Of a stretch of DNA of 26,667 nucleotides, positions 8,032 through 15,888 are shown one piece after another. The number at the start of each line of letters is the position of its first letter. Positions within the stretch are counted from its first letter, which is position 1. A program made the translations under genes and the position numbers. The notes beneath the pieces were generated by a model. That model saw nothing but the letters and a program-made list of their open reading frames with translations. It searched no databases and was not told the origin of the DNA. This DNA is from SFDP01 sp051891855. Its GTDB lineage: Bacteria; Bacillota; Clostridia; Lachnospirales; Lachnospiraceae. The stretch spans positions 1-26,667 of the forward strand of contig JBJFFP010000077.1 in the NCBI GenBank assembly GCA_051891855.1, read 5' to 3'.

Positions 8032-9086
8032 TCTGCCTCATTCCAATTAAGCAGCTCCTTTCTAAGAGCCTCCAAAAGCTCTCCTTCGGGAACCTTCTTT
8101 ATGATTTCACCTTTTTTAATTAAAAGTCCTTCTTTTGTGCCTCCGGCAATTCCGATATCTGCTTCCTTTGCTTCACCCGGCCCGTTTACGGCACAGCCCA
8201 TTACAGCTACCTTAATATCCAGAGGAATATCTGCAACCATATCCTCTACCTGATTCGCCAGCTTAATCAAATCAATCTTCGTTCTTCCGCAGGTAGGACA
8301 GCTGACCACCTCAATGCCGCCCTTCCTAAGTCCCAGGGTACGCAGAATCAGCTTTGCTGACTTGATTTCCTCCACCGGATCACCGGTCAGGGATACCCGG
8401 ATGGTATCTCCGATTCCCTGGTACAGAATAATTCCCAGTCCTACAGCAGATTTGATGTTTCCGCTCATTACGGTTCCGGACTCGGTAATTCCCACATGTA
8501 AGGGATAGTTTGTCCTTGCGGCAAGCAGCTCATGGGCTCTTACACACATCAGTACATCTGAGGATTTTATGCTTACCACCAGGTTATCGTACCCCATATC
8601 CTCAATCATTCCCACCTTATCCAGGGCACTTTCCACAATTCCTTCTGCCGTTACCCCATTATATTTTTCGATCAGATGCTTTTCCAGAGAACCGCTGTTA
8701 ACCCCCACACGAATGGGAATATTACGGTCCTTTGCTTCGCGGATCACTGCCTCCACCTTATCCCGAGTGCCAATATTTCCCGGATTAATCCTGATTTTAT
8801 CCGCTCCGTTTTCCATGGCGGCAATTGCCATACGATAATCAAAATGAATATCTGCCACCAGGGGAATATGAATCTGCTCTTTAATTCTGGCCACTGCCTT
8901 GGCCGCCTCCAACGTAGGCACAGTACAACGGATGATTTCGCAGCCTGCCTTCTCCAGTCGTAAAATCTGACTTACGCAGGCATTCACATCTTCAGTGGGT
9001 ACATTGGTCATGGATTGGATTAAAATGGGATTCCCCCCGCCTATCTTTCTATTTCCTATTTGAACAACTTTCGTCTTTTCTCTCAT
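8028..9086 (-). CDS. ispG: 4-hydroxy-3-methylbut-2-en-1-yl diphosphate synthase
   Basis: IspG (GcpE) reduces MEcPP to HMBPP in the MEP isoprenoid pathway using a [4Fe-4S] cluster. The 352-residue protein is the short bacterial form. The N-terminal TIM barrel opens with IQSMTNVPTEDV and contains the NPGNIG loop near 101-106. The C-terminal cluster domain has the ligands C263 and C266 in SCPTCGRT, C298 in MGCAVNGPGEA, and E305. AGAGG lies just before ATG 9086. The stop overlaps polC (ATGA). An 85-nt gap separates it from the kinase gene; I see only a poor TATACT-like box there, so it probably depends on the upstream promoter at 11264-11292. Dxr, an earlier enzyme of the same pathway, is encoded in the preceding unit. 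Confidence 0.98.
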   Translation of the reverse strand: MREKTKVVQIGNRKIGGGNPILIQSMTNVPTEDVNACVSQILRLEKAGCEIIRCTVPTLEAAKAVARIKEQIHIPLVADIHFDYRMAIAAMENGADKIRINPGNIGTRDKVEAVIREAKDRNIPIRVGVNSGSLEKHLIEKYNGVTAEGIVESALDKVGMIEDMGYDNLVVSIKSSDVLMCVRAHELLAARTNYPLHVGITESGTVMSGNIKSAVGLGIILYQGIGDTIRVSLTGDPVEEIKSAKLILRTLGLRKGGIEVVSCPTCGRTKIDLIKLANQVEDMVADIPLDIKVAVMGCAVNGPGEAKEADIGIAGGTKEGLLIKKGEIIKKVPEGELLEALRKELLNWNEAE

Positions 9087-9171
9087 CTGTTCCTCTCATT
9101 CTGCTGCTTCAACAGCACCTAAGCTCTCACACTCCTTTCCAGTATACTTGAAATCCTTCCGTTTGCCTATC

Positions 9172-10401
9172 CTATTTTTTTATACACTGCAGACTGAAAC
9201 AACGCTCCCTTCCCCCTTCCTCCCTGCAGATAATAGTTACACTGCAGCTGGTTGTTCCCAATTCCTCCCATTGGATTTCAAAAAACAGGCTGTCCCCTGT
9301 TTGATAGGCATTTCCTTCCTTCACCAAAACCTTTCTGCCTCTTAAATCTCTGATAATTACGGGAAGTATATCCTCTTTTGCCGCATCCTGCAGCTTTATC
9401 GGATAAAGATTTTTCTCTTCAGCCATACTTTTTGAAGCAGGCAAGGTACAAATCGTCATCATCAAAAGCAGCCAGGGAAGTGTCCACCACATAAAGGAAA
9501 AGAAAGGCTTTCCTGAGATATACACTGAGGATCTCCCCTGGGTACAAAGGATACTTTTCTCCTGCCGCCACTCCGACCTTTCAGCAAAAATTCTTTTTCT
9601 TGCGGGAAAAATCCCTCTCTTTTTTCCCCTGCCCAGCTTCCTTTCCAGGATTTCCAGCTGTTCATGTATATCCCTCATGCTCAAATATCTTCGTTCTGCC
9701 TTTCCCCGGGTACATCCCTCAATAATTTTTTCCAGACCGGGAGAAAGCAGCGGATTATAGCTGCGTATGTAAATTCCCTGGCGGCGTCCTTCATCGATTA
9801 TAGGAAGCCCTGTAAGCCTTCCTGTCCCCATGGCAAAAAGCAACATTCCAAAGCTGAAAATATCACTTTGCTCATTCAATTCTCTCCCCTGTCTTCTGAC
9901 TCTAATCTGTTCCGGTGAAGCAAAACCGGGAGTACCGCTTATTCCTCCTTCTTTTCCTTTTACCTGAACACTCCCTAAATCCACCAGCTTTAACTGGCCA
10001 TTTTCATCCAAAAGAAGGTTAGAGGGTTTTAAATCCAGATATAACAGAGTGGGATTTCCTTCATGCAGATAGCGCAGTGCCTGAATAATCTGTTTAGCTA
10101 AAGCGATTAAGCTTTTTTCCTCTATGGGCCCCTTTTGAATCAAAGTCTCCAGAGTAATTCCCGGTACATAGTCCATAACCAGATAATTCGTTTCTCCTTC
10201 CCGAAAGGCGTCCACAACACGGGGAAATCGATGGTGAGACAGCTGTTTTAACACCTTTGCTTCCCGGTCACTATCTCCTGCCAACTCTTTCATTGCCCAT
10301 ACCTTTTCAAGATGCAAATCCCATACCTTATATACTTGTCCGCTTCCGCCCCTGCCCAGCTGTTCCAGAATCTGATATCTTTGCCTCCATACCTGTTTCA
10401 A
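9172..10401 (-). CDS. Membrane Ser/Thr protein kinase, non-RD, single-pass
   Basis: Residues about 8-255 are a Hanks-type kinase domain. It has the glycine loop LGRGGSGQVYKV (15-26), ATP-anchoring K38 (AMKEL), helix-C E47, and catalytic D123 in YLDLKPSN. The DFG position reads DLG at 141-143, the activation segment has GTPGF, and the APE position reads SPE. The residues before D123 are Tyr-Leu instead of His-Arg, so this is a non-RD kinase. A basic linker leads to one membrane helix (about 299-318). About 90 outer residues follow that look like a small beta-rich domain without PASTA repeats. The start is TTG 10401, behind a GGGGGGTGAG ribosome binding site. It lies 14 nt after the PP2C stop, the classic kinase/phosphatase pairing. 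Substrates are unknown; envelope or division regulation is a family-based guess. Confidence 0.9.
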   Translation of the reverse strand: MKQVWRQRYQILEQLGRGGSGQVYKVWDLHLEKVWAMKELAGDSDREAKVLKQLSHHRFPRVVDAFREGETNYLVMDYVPGITLETLIQKGPIEEKSLIALAKQIIQALRYLHEGNPTLLYLDLKPSNLLLDENGQLKLVDLGSVQVKGKEGGISGTPGFASPEQIRVRRQGRELNEQSDIFSFGMLLFAMGTGRLTGLPIIDEGRRQGIYIRSYNPLLSPGLEKIIEGCTRGKAERRYLSMRDIHEQLEILERKLGRGKKRGIFPARKRIFAERSEWRQEKSILCTQGRSSVYISGKPFFSFMWWTLPWLLLMMTICTLPASKSMAEEKNLYPIKLQDAAKEDILPVIIRDLRGRKVLVKEGNAYQTGDSLFFEIQWEELGTTSCSVTIICREEGGRERCFSLQCIKK

Positions 10402-10415
10402 TTTCTCACCCCCCT

Positions 10416-11135
10416 TTATCTTTCCTTTCCTCTGAACTTACAAATAATGGCAGAGAGATTATCCTTTTCTCCCATTCCATACTTTCTCTGGCCCATCTGA
10501 TGCAATACTCGCCCAATCTGGCTCTCCTGAAAAAACTCCTGCTTAAGACAGAGGGATAAGTCCTCCCATGAGAGCCCCCGATAAAACCCATCGGTACACA
10601 GCAAAAGACCGTCTCCCGGCTTAAAGCTTCTCCAGCCCATATCCACAGGCTTCCAACCCCCGGTACCAATGGCCTGATACAGCCCTCCACTCTTTTTAGT
10701 ATGATCCCGGGTCAGCTGCTTAAGCTTTCCTTTACGCAGCATATATAGTCTGCTGTCTCCTGTATGTCCCCAGAAAATCCTTCTGTTTTCTGCCAGAAAA
10801 AAGGTCATGGTAGTTCCCAGCCTTATTCCTTTTTTCTCTCCGTACTCTTTCAGCTCCTCGTGAAGCTGATAAATCAGCTGGCACAGCACCGCCTGCAGCT
10901 TTTGGCGGTTTCCTATTTTATAGCCTGCTGTATGGAACCAGGAAGAAATCTGTCTTACCACATATCCGCTGGCATTTTCCCCTTCCTCCAATCCTCCTAT
11001 TCCGTCACAAACAATTCCCAGAAGACAGGTCTTGCTTCTTCCGGATATCTGCCAGATTGCCAGTGAATCCTGATTGCTCTTCCTCCCTCCCTGTTCCCAA
11101 AGATAGCCACAAAGATACTGATTCCTATTCCTGAT
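10416..11135 (-). CDS. PP2C-family Ser/Thr phosphatase with apparent AUC start
   Basis: This is the cognate phosphatase of the kinase that follows. From codon 11135 the frame gives 239 residues, the usual size for bacterial PP2C. Metal-site motifs are all present: SNQDS (D23), CDGIGG (D44), GHTGDSR (D127), CTDGFY (D182) and EKDNLSAI (D225). The first conventional start in frame is TTG 10991, but it lies directly after DGIGG and would remove two motifs. Upstream of it there is no in-frame ATG, GTG or TTG before the stop at about 11181. An AGGAG sits 8 nt before ATC 11135, exactly where a start codon belongs. I therefore call AUC as the start, or an ATG altered by mutation or sequencing error. 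It is first in the unit driven by the promoter at 11264-11292. Confidence 0.85.
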   Translation of the reverse strand: MRNRNQYLCGYLWEQGGRKSNQDSLAIWQISGRSKTCLLGIVCDGIGGLEEGENASGYVVRQISSWFHTAGYKIGNRQKLQAVLCQLIYQLHEELKEYGEKKGIRLGTTMTFFLAENRRIFWGHTGDSRLYMLRKGKLKQLTRDHTKKSGGLYQAIGTGGWKPVDMGWRSFKPGDGLLLCTDGFYRGLSWEDLSLCLKQEFFQESQIGRVLHQMGQRKYGMGEKDNLSAIICKFRGKER

Positions 11136-11143
11136 AGTACCCT

Positions 11144-11148
11144 CTCCT
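11144..11148 (-). promoter_or_regulatory. Ribosome binding site pointing at an AUC codon
   Basis: AGGAG within AGAGAGGAGAGG on the minus strand ends 8 nt before ATC 11135. This is the site that decides the PP2C start, since no AUG, GUG or UUG in the phosphatase frame lies at a usable distance. Confidence 0.6.
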
Positions 11149-11184
11149 CTCTGTTCAATTCTTAAACCGGAATATTATTCTGAC

Positions 11185-11201
11185 TTATCAGAAGCTGATA
11201 A
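11185..11201. repeat. Inverted repeat in the PP2C-kinase leader
   Basis: TTATCAG, a 3-nt spacer, then CTGATAA form a perfect 7-bp inverted repeat. It is flanked by a further imperfect pairing (TTCT with AGAA across a 3x3 internal loop). It lies about 60 nt after the predicted transcription start and 50 nt before the PP2C start, so it could be an RNA hairpin or an operator. There is no T tract, so it is not an intrinsic terminator. Confidence 0.5.
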
Positions 11202-11263
11202 CCTAGAAATGAATAAATGTGATTAAACGATAATACTTTGATTGCTTGTTCTATTTTTTCTAT

Positions 11264-11292
11264 ATTATATGTTTATATCGGATATTTGTCAA
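11264..11292 (-). promoter_or_regulatory. Consensus sigma-A promoter of PP2C-kinase-ispG-polC-fchA-folD
   Basis: On the minus strand, TTGACA (11292-11287) and TATAAT (11269-11264) are both perfect consensus with 17-nt spacing. Transcription should start near 11257, giving a leader of about 120 nt before the PP2C start. The promoter lies just after the rseP terminator, which supports a unit boundary here. Confidence 0.88.
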
Positions 11293-11347
11293 GGTGAAAA
11301 TTTCCTTCTCTCAGACTGGCTCTGTTGCAAGCAATGCGTTTCCAAAC

Positions 11348-11378
11348 AAAAAACTCCCCGCATAAATTATGCGGGAAG
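11348..11378 (-). terminator. Rho-independent terminator after rseP
   Basis: On the minus strand an 11-bp stem (CTTCCCGCATA with TATGCGGGGAG, one G-U) with a 3-nt loop is followed by six T. It lies 10 nt beyond the rseP stop and ends the uppS-cdsA-dxr-rseP transcript. Confidence 0.93.
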
Positions 11379-11387
11379 CTCTGCATT

Positions 11388-12437
11388 TTATGAAAACAGC
11401 CTTACCAAATCATTGTATAGCACAAAGACCATCAAAACCATTAAGGCCACAAATCCGGCAAAATGTACCATCCCCTCCTTATCCGGCGGAATGGGCTTTC
11501 CACGGATGGCTTCAATAAAAAGGAACACCAGCCGTCCCCCATCCAGGGCCGGCAGCGGCAGTAAATTCAATACTCCCAGATTAACACTGAGCAGCAGGGC
11601 AATATTACACAGGTTTAAAATAAGTACCATAGGGCCATAGGGGGCTGTTTCTTCTGCCACCTCATCAATAATCTGGGCAATTCCCACGGGACCGGATAAA
11701 TCTTTCACGCCGGCCTGCCCCTGTACCAGCATTAACAGGCTTTTTAATGTAGATTTCAGGCTGTAACGAACCTCATAGTATCCATAACGGAATAGATCCA
11801 GACCTGTTGCATCCACATATTCACTGTAGCCTTGAAAACCAATTAAATAACGTCCCGTTTCCTCATCGTACTTAGGGATGAGCTCTGCAGTATATACCTG
11901 ACCGTCACGCCTATATTCCAATTCCATGGGACTGCCGCCGTTTAAAAAAGTATTCAGCTGAATTTCCCTGGCTACATAAATCCGTTCTCCATTCATGGAA
12001 ACAATTTCATCTCCGGGCAGAATGCCTGCCTCACCTGCAGGGTAACCCTCCATAATTCCCTGGATTACCGGCCGGTCGCTGCCGCCAAGACCAACGATAA
12101 ATAAAGCCAGTAAAAAAGCAAGAATAAAATTGAATAAAGGTCCTGCTACAACCGATGAAATTCTGGTCCATACCGGAGCTGCATTAAAAGAATTTTCGGA
12201 TAAGCCGCCTTCAGCCTCGTTCAAGCCATCCTCACCTTCAAACATGCAGGCCCCTCCTATGGGCAGAAGGCGAATTACATAGTCTGTTCCATTCTTATGG
12301 ACTCCCCACAATTTGGGCCCCATGCCGATGGCAAATTCCACCACATGGATTCCCCCCCGCTTTGCTAATAAATAATGACCAAACTCATGAGCCAATACGA
12401 TAATACCAAAAATCAATACAAAATAAATTAATGTCAT
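11388..12437 (-). CDS. rseP: Site-2 intramembrane metalloprotease RseP/RasP
   Basis: This 349-residue membrane protease cleaves substrates such as anti-sigma factors or signal-peptide remnants within the bilayer. The zinc motif HEFGH is at 17-21 in the first membrane helix. A PDZ domain covers about 123-195 (GYPAGEAGILPGDEIVSMNG). The second active-site motif NLLPLPALDGGR (291-302) supplies D299 in a C-terminal helix, with one more helix to the end. About four membrane segments are visible, as is normal for the family. An AGGAAAAGGAAG ribosome binding site precedes ATG 12437. It follows dxr by 45 nt of pyrimidine-rich spacer, and its 3' end is marked by a strong terminator, so it is the last gene of the uppS unit. 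Confidence 0.96.
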   Translation of the reverse strand: MTLIYFVLIFGIIVLAHEFGHYLLAKRGGIHVVEFAIGMGPKLWGVHKNGTDYVIRLLPIGGACMFEGEDGLNEAEGGLSENSFNAAPVWTRISSVVAGPLFNFILAFLLALFIVGLGGSDRPVIQGIMEGYPAGEAGILPGDEIVSMNGERIYVAREIQLNTFLNGGSPMELEYRRDGQVYTAELIPKYDEETGRYLIGFQGYSEYVDATGLDLFRYGYYEVRYSLKSTLKSLLMLVQGQAGVKDLSGPVGIAQIIDEVAEETAPYGPMVLILNLCNIALLLSVNLGVLNLLPLPALDGGRLVFLFIEAIRGKPIPPDKEGMVHFAGFVALMVLMVFVLYNDLVRLFS

Positions 12438-12482
12438 ACTTCCTTTTCCTGTCTATTTCTATTTTCCTCTCTGTCTGCAGGC

Positions 12483-13634
12483 TTAAAGCAATCCTGCTAA
12501 ACAGCAGACTCCTTCCTCACTCTCCTTCTGAGTCTGCAAAATCTCTTCTACCGTAGGATTGGCAATTACCTGATGATTATTCATGGCTTCCTGAATCAAT
12601 TCTGTAATCTGAAGATAGGAAATCTTCTTTTCCAAAAAGAGACTGACCGCTTTTTCGTTGGCCGCATTATAGACCGTAGGCATACTTCCCCCTGCTGCAG
12701 AGGCCCTATAGGCCAGCCCTAAGCCGGGAAAGTTTTCCCAATCCGGACGTTCAAAGGTAAGCTGTCCCAGGGAATAAAAATCTACTCTGTTTCCCTTCAT
12801 CGGCCGTCTGTCAGGATAGGACAGTGCATATTGAATAGGCAGCTTCATATCCGGGGTTCCTAATTGGGCTATGATTCCTCCGTCTTTAAACTGAACCATG
12901 GAATGAACGATACTCTGTGGATGAACCACTACCTCTATCTGATCCAGCTCCACCCCGAAAAGCCATTTTGCCTCAATTACCTCCAGTCCCTTATTCACCA
13001 GAGTTGAGGAATCTATGGTAATCTTTCTGCCCATAGACCAGTTAGGATGCTTTAGAGCATCCTCCACCTGCATGTGAGCCAGCTCCTCCTTCTTTTTCCC
13101 ACGGAAAGGGCCGCCGGAGGCGGTTAACAGTATCTTTTCAATCTGATCGGCAGGCTCTCCCTTAAGGGATTGAAAAACAGCACTATGCTCACTGTCCACC
13201 GGCAAAATCGATACCTGCTGTTTTTCTGCCAAAGGCATAATAAGATGACCTGCTGTCACCAAAGTCTCCTTATTGGCTAATGCAATATCCTTTCCGGCTT
13301 CAATGGCCGCTATAGTAGGACGTATTCCAATCATCCCCACAATGGCTGTAACCAGAAGCTCTGCCTCTTCCATAACTGCAATTTCCAGAAGACCTTCCAT
13401 GCCGCAAACCACCTTTACCGGTAAATCTGCCGTCCGTATATGTAAATCCCGACAGGCTTCTTCACTCCACATAGCAGCCAGCCTGGGTTTGAATTTCCGG
13501 ATTTGCTGCTCCATGAGAGCAACATTATTTCCTGCTGCCAATCCCACCACCTGCAGATCTGAATTGGCCTCCACAACTTCCAGGGTTTGTTTACCAATAG
13601 AACCGGTAGAACCCAAAACTGCAATTTTTTTCAT
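12483..13634 (-). CDS. dxr: 1-deoxy-D-xylulose 5-phosphate reductoisomerase
   Basis: Dxr (IspC) converts DXP to MEP with NADPH, the committed step of non-mevalonate isoprenoid synthesis. The 383-residue protein starts MKKIAVLGSTGSIG, the NADPH-binding loop at 7-13. It has NKETLV at 121-126, metal ligands D147 and E149 in DSEHSAVFQSL, SGGPFR at 173-178, and E218 in NKGLEVIEA. The frame is open 36 nt further upstream, but I chose ATG 13634 because GGAG sits 6 nt before it and the longer version adds residues before the Rossmann strand. It begins 19 nt after the cdsA stop. Its product feeds the ispG step encoded in the next unit and ultimately the undecaprenyl chain built by UppS. Confidence 0.97.
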   Translation of the reverse strand: MKKIAVLGSTGSIGKQTLEVVEANSDLQVVGLAAGNNVALMEQQIRKFKPRLAAMWSEEACRDLHIRTADLPVKVVCGMEGLLEIAVMEEAELLVTAIVGMIGIRPTIAAIEAGKDIALANKETLVTAGHLIMPLAEKQQVSILPVDSEHSAVFQSLKGEPADQIEKILLTASGGPFRGKKKEELAHMQVEDALKHPNWSMGRKITIDSSTLVNKGLEVIEAKWLFGVELDQIEVVVHPQSIVHSMVQFKDGGIIAQLGTPDMKLPIQYALSYPDRRPMKGNRVDFYSLGQLTFERPDWENFPGLGLAYRASAAGGSMPTVYNAANEKAVSLFLEKKISYLQITELIQEAMNNHQVIANPTVEEILQTQKESEEGVCCLAGLL

Positions 13635-13653
13635 TTTTATCTCCATTCCAAAG

Positions 13654-14484
13654 CTATCGTACTGCAGCAATCAGGATTCTGTAAAGAAAATATATCATGG
13701 GAGCAGTGACGATCACACTGTCAAAGCGATCCATAATCCCCCCATGACCGGGAATCAGTTTTCCATAATCCTTAATTTCATAGTTTCGTTTAATGGCAGA
13801 TGCCGCCAGGTCTCCTATCTGAGAAATAATACTTCCGATTCCTGCAATCAGGGCAAATACAAGGGTAATCTGTTGGTCATGAATCAGCTTTTCCACCAGA
13901 AAATAGCCAAAAAGTGCTCCGCAAAGGGCTGAACCTAATACTCCTGCCACAGAACCCTCCACCGATTTTTTAGGACTTAGAACCGGTGCCAGAGAATGCT
14001 TACCGAAAAGCATGCCGAAAATATAAGCAAAGGTATCACTGATCCAGGAGCTGATGAAAATCATCCAGACAAAATACAGACCGTACTCCAATTCTCTGGT
14101 TAAATAAATAAAAGAGAACATCACCGGTGCATAAACAAAGGAAAAATATGCTCCCATTACCTGCTGTGCATGAATTTTGGGAAAGCAAAAAACATAAACA
14201 AATAAGCAGGCAATCAAGGCCAGCAGAACCACCATCATCATATACAGAGAATCTTTTATGGTTACCATGGTCAGATAGTATATTGTGATAAAACAAAATC
14301 CCAATATCTCCAGACAATTAGTTTTTTCTGTCTTTTTTTTGATTCCGCAGGCCTGACACAGCTCACGATAGGCAACCAATGAAATAGCCCAGAGAACCCC
14401 GGCCAGATACCAGCCTCCTCCGATTATGGTGGCCAGTGCAATAATGACTAATATAATACTGCTGAACAAACGGATTTTAAACAT
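13654..14484 (-). CDS. cdsA: Phosphatidate cytidylyltransferase (CDP-diglyceride synthase)
   Basis: CdsA makes CDP-diacylglycerol from phosphatidate and CTP, the branch point for bacterial phospholipids. The 276-residue protein is almost wholly membrane helices (about eight). It carries the family signature SAIKRNYEIKDYGKLIPGHG (229-248) followed by GIMDRFDS (249-256), which includes the cytidylyltransferase metal-binding residues. GGAGG in the last codons of uppS serves as ribosome binding site for ATG 14484, only 4 nt after the uppS stop, so the two are translationally linked. Length matches the family. Confidence 0.97.
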   Translation of the reverse strand: MFKIRLFSSIILVIIALATIIGGGWYLAGVLWAISLVAYRELCQACGIKKKTEKTNCLEILGFCFITIYYLTMVTIKDSLYMMMVVLLALIACLFVYVFCFPKIHAQQVMGAYFSFVYAPVMFSFIYLTRELEYGLYFVWMIFISSWISDTFAYIFGMLFGKHSLAPVLSPKKSVEGSVAGVLGSALCGALFGYFLVEKLIHDQQITLVFALIAGIGSIISQIGDLAASAIKRNYEIKDYGKLIPGHGGIMDRFDSVIVTAPMIYFLYRILIAAVR

Positions 14485-14488
14485 CAGC

Positions 14489-15196
14489 TTATTCCTCCTT
14501 TATCAGTCCGTATCTTCTGTCTCTTCCATTATATGCCTCAATGGCTTTCATCAATTCTTCTTTCGTAAAATCAGGCCAGGGCACATCCGTAAAATAAAAC
14601 TCCGAATAAGCGAGCTGCCAGAGAAGAAAGTTGGAAATCCTAAGCTCATTACAGGTACGGATCAGTAAATCCGGATCCGGAATACCTGCTGTGTCCAACA
14701 GGTTACTGAAGCCTTCTTCTGAAATCTCCTCGGGACTTATTTCTCCCTGCTTTACCTGTCGTGCAAGCCTCTTTGCGGAACGGATGATTTCATCTCTTCC
14801 CCCGTAATTTAAAGCTATCTGAAAATGAAGCCCCGTATTCTTTCTGGTGGCATCCTCCAATTCCCTGATTCGTTTCTGAATATCCTCATCCAATCGGCTT
14901 TTATCCCCTAAAACCCTGACACACATCTTATTCTTATTTGCTGTTTTCAGACAGGTCTTCAGGTAATTTCTAAGAAGCTTCATTAAGGCATCCACCTCAT
15001 CCTGGGGTCTATTCCAGTTCTCTGTGGAAAAGGCATATACCGTTAAATACCGGATTCCCAGCTTATATGCCTCTTCACAGATAGTCTCTACCGTTTTGGC
15101 TCCCTGAACATGCCCATAATTTCTTGGCATTCCCCTGGCTCTTGCCCATCGGCCGTTGCCATCCAGAATAATCGCTACATGAGCCGGAATCTGCAT
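14489..15196 (-). CDS. uppS: Undecaprenyl (isoprenyl) diphosphate synthase
   Basis: This cis-prenyltransferase builds the C55 lipid carrier for peptidoglycan and surface polysaccharides. The 235 residues start MQIPAHVAIILDGNGRWA with catalytic D12 in DGNGRWA. They continue with the AFSTENWNRP segment and end with the RTCNELRISNFLLWQLAYSE and FTDVPWPDF motifs. AGGAGG lies 7 nt before ATG 15196. The product is the carrier that the nearby MBOAT/DHHW and deacetylase substrates would use, though that link is an inference. A 105-nt gap with a hairpin separates it from frr. I see no convincing separate promoter for it, so it may rely on read-through. Confidence 0.97.
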   Translation of the reverse strand: MQIPAHVAIILDGNGRWARARGMPRNYGHVQGAKTVETICEEAYKLGIRYLTVYAFSTENWNRPQDEVDALMKLLRNYLKTCLKTANKNKMCVRVLGDKSRLDEDIQKRIRELEDATRKNTGLHFQIALNYGGRDEIIRSAKRLARQVKQGEISPEEISEEGFSNLLDTAGIPDPDLLIRTCNELRISNFLLWQLAYSEFYFTDVPWPDFTKEELMKAIEAYNGRDRRYGLIKEE

Positions 15197-15235
15197 GTCA
15201 AAACCTCCTGCTTTATCCCTACATCATAAAGAAAG

Positions 15236-15262
15236 AAAGCTGCCGTATTTTGGGCAGCTTTT
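15236..15262 (-). terminator. Hairpin after frr, probable partial terminator
   Basis: On the minus strand AAAGCTGCC pairs with GGCAGCTTT around an 8-nt loop. A T-rich but interrupted tail (CTTTCTTTCTTT) follows. It lies 40 nt after the frr stop. The broken T tract suggests attenuation rather than a full stop, which would leave expression for uppS-cdsA-dxr-rseP. Confidence 0.65.
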
Positions 15263-15301
15263 GTTTTCATAAAAGTTAACACAAAGCATATCGCTCGTTC
15301 T

Positions 15302-15853
15302 TTATACCGTCAAAATCTCTTTGGATTTATCCTCTACTGCTTTATCGATATCTTTTACATATTTATCTGTCAGCTTCTGGATTTCATCCTCCAGATCCTT
15401 AATTTCGTCTTCAGAAACCTCTTCCTTTGCCAGCTTCTTAAAAGCATCATTGGCATCACGACGGATATTTCGTACCGCTACCTTTGCCTCTTCTCCTTTT
15501 TTCTTAACATCCTTAACCAGTTCTTTTCTTCTTTCCTCAGTTAATTCCGGGAACACAAGACGAATCACAGAACCATCATTGTTGGGAGTGATTCCTATAT
15601 CAGAAGCAAGAATCGCTTTTTCAATCTCTCTGATCAGACTCTTCTCCCAAGGGGCAATCTGAATCATTCTGGGTTCAGGAACGGAAATATTCCCTACCTG
15701 CTGAATCGGAGTCGGGCTGCCATAATAATCCACCTTAATCTTATCCAAAACATGAGGATTAGCACGGCCTGCACGGATAGTCTGATATTCAACCAACAAA
15801 TGGTCAAAGGTTTTTTTCATTTTTTCATCATATACTTTTACTTTTTCCTTCAT
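15302..15853 (-). CDS. frr: Ribosome recycling factor
   Basis: RRF splits post-termination ribosomes together with EF-G. The protein has 183 residues from ATG 15853, close to the usual 185. Typical features are the YQTIRAGRANPHVLDKI segment, the PTPIQQVGNISVPEPRMIQI core, GITPNNDG, and the helix ending VRNIRRDANDAFKKL. An in-frame GTG at 15862 would add three residues. I prefer ATG 15853 because GGGAG lies 8 nt upstream of it. It follows pyrH by 35 nt, the standard pairing in bacteria. Confidence 0.97.
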   Translation of the reverse strand: MKEKVKVYDEKMKKTFDHLLVEYQTIRAGRANPHVLDKIKVDYYGSPTPIQQVGNISVPEPRMIQIAPWEKSLIREIEKAILASDIGITPNNDGSVIRLVFPELTEERRKELVKDVKKKGEEAKVAVRNIRRDANDAFKKLAKEEVSEDEIKDLEDEIQKLTDKYVKDIDKAVEDKSKEILTV

Positions 15854-15888
15854 TCTTTCCACTCCCTGTTTTTTTATACCTAGCCGGT

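Noticed and set aside
9087..9171. Possible promoter or tiny reading frame before ispG
   Set aside because: TATACT is present but no acceptable -35 box lies at 16-18 nt. The short GTG frame ending at the ispG ATGA has a ribosome binding site too far away.
10416..10991. Short PP2C version starting at TTG 10991
   Set aside because: It would lack the NQDS and DGIGG metal motifs that are encoded in frame just upstream. The longer product from ATC 11135 has the normal family size.
13635..13670. Longer dxr start at 13670
   Set aside because: It overlaps the cdsA end and adds 12 residues before the NADPH-binding strand. ATG 13634 has GGAG at good spacing.
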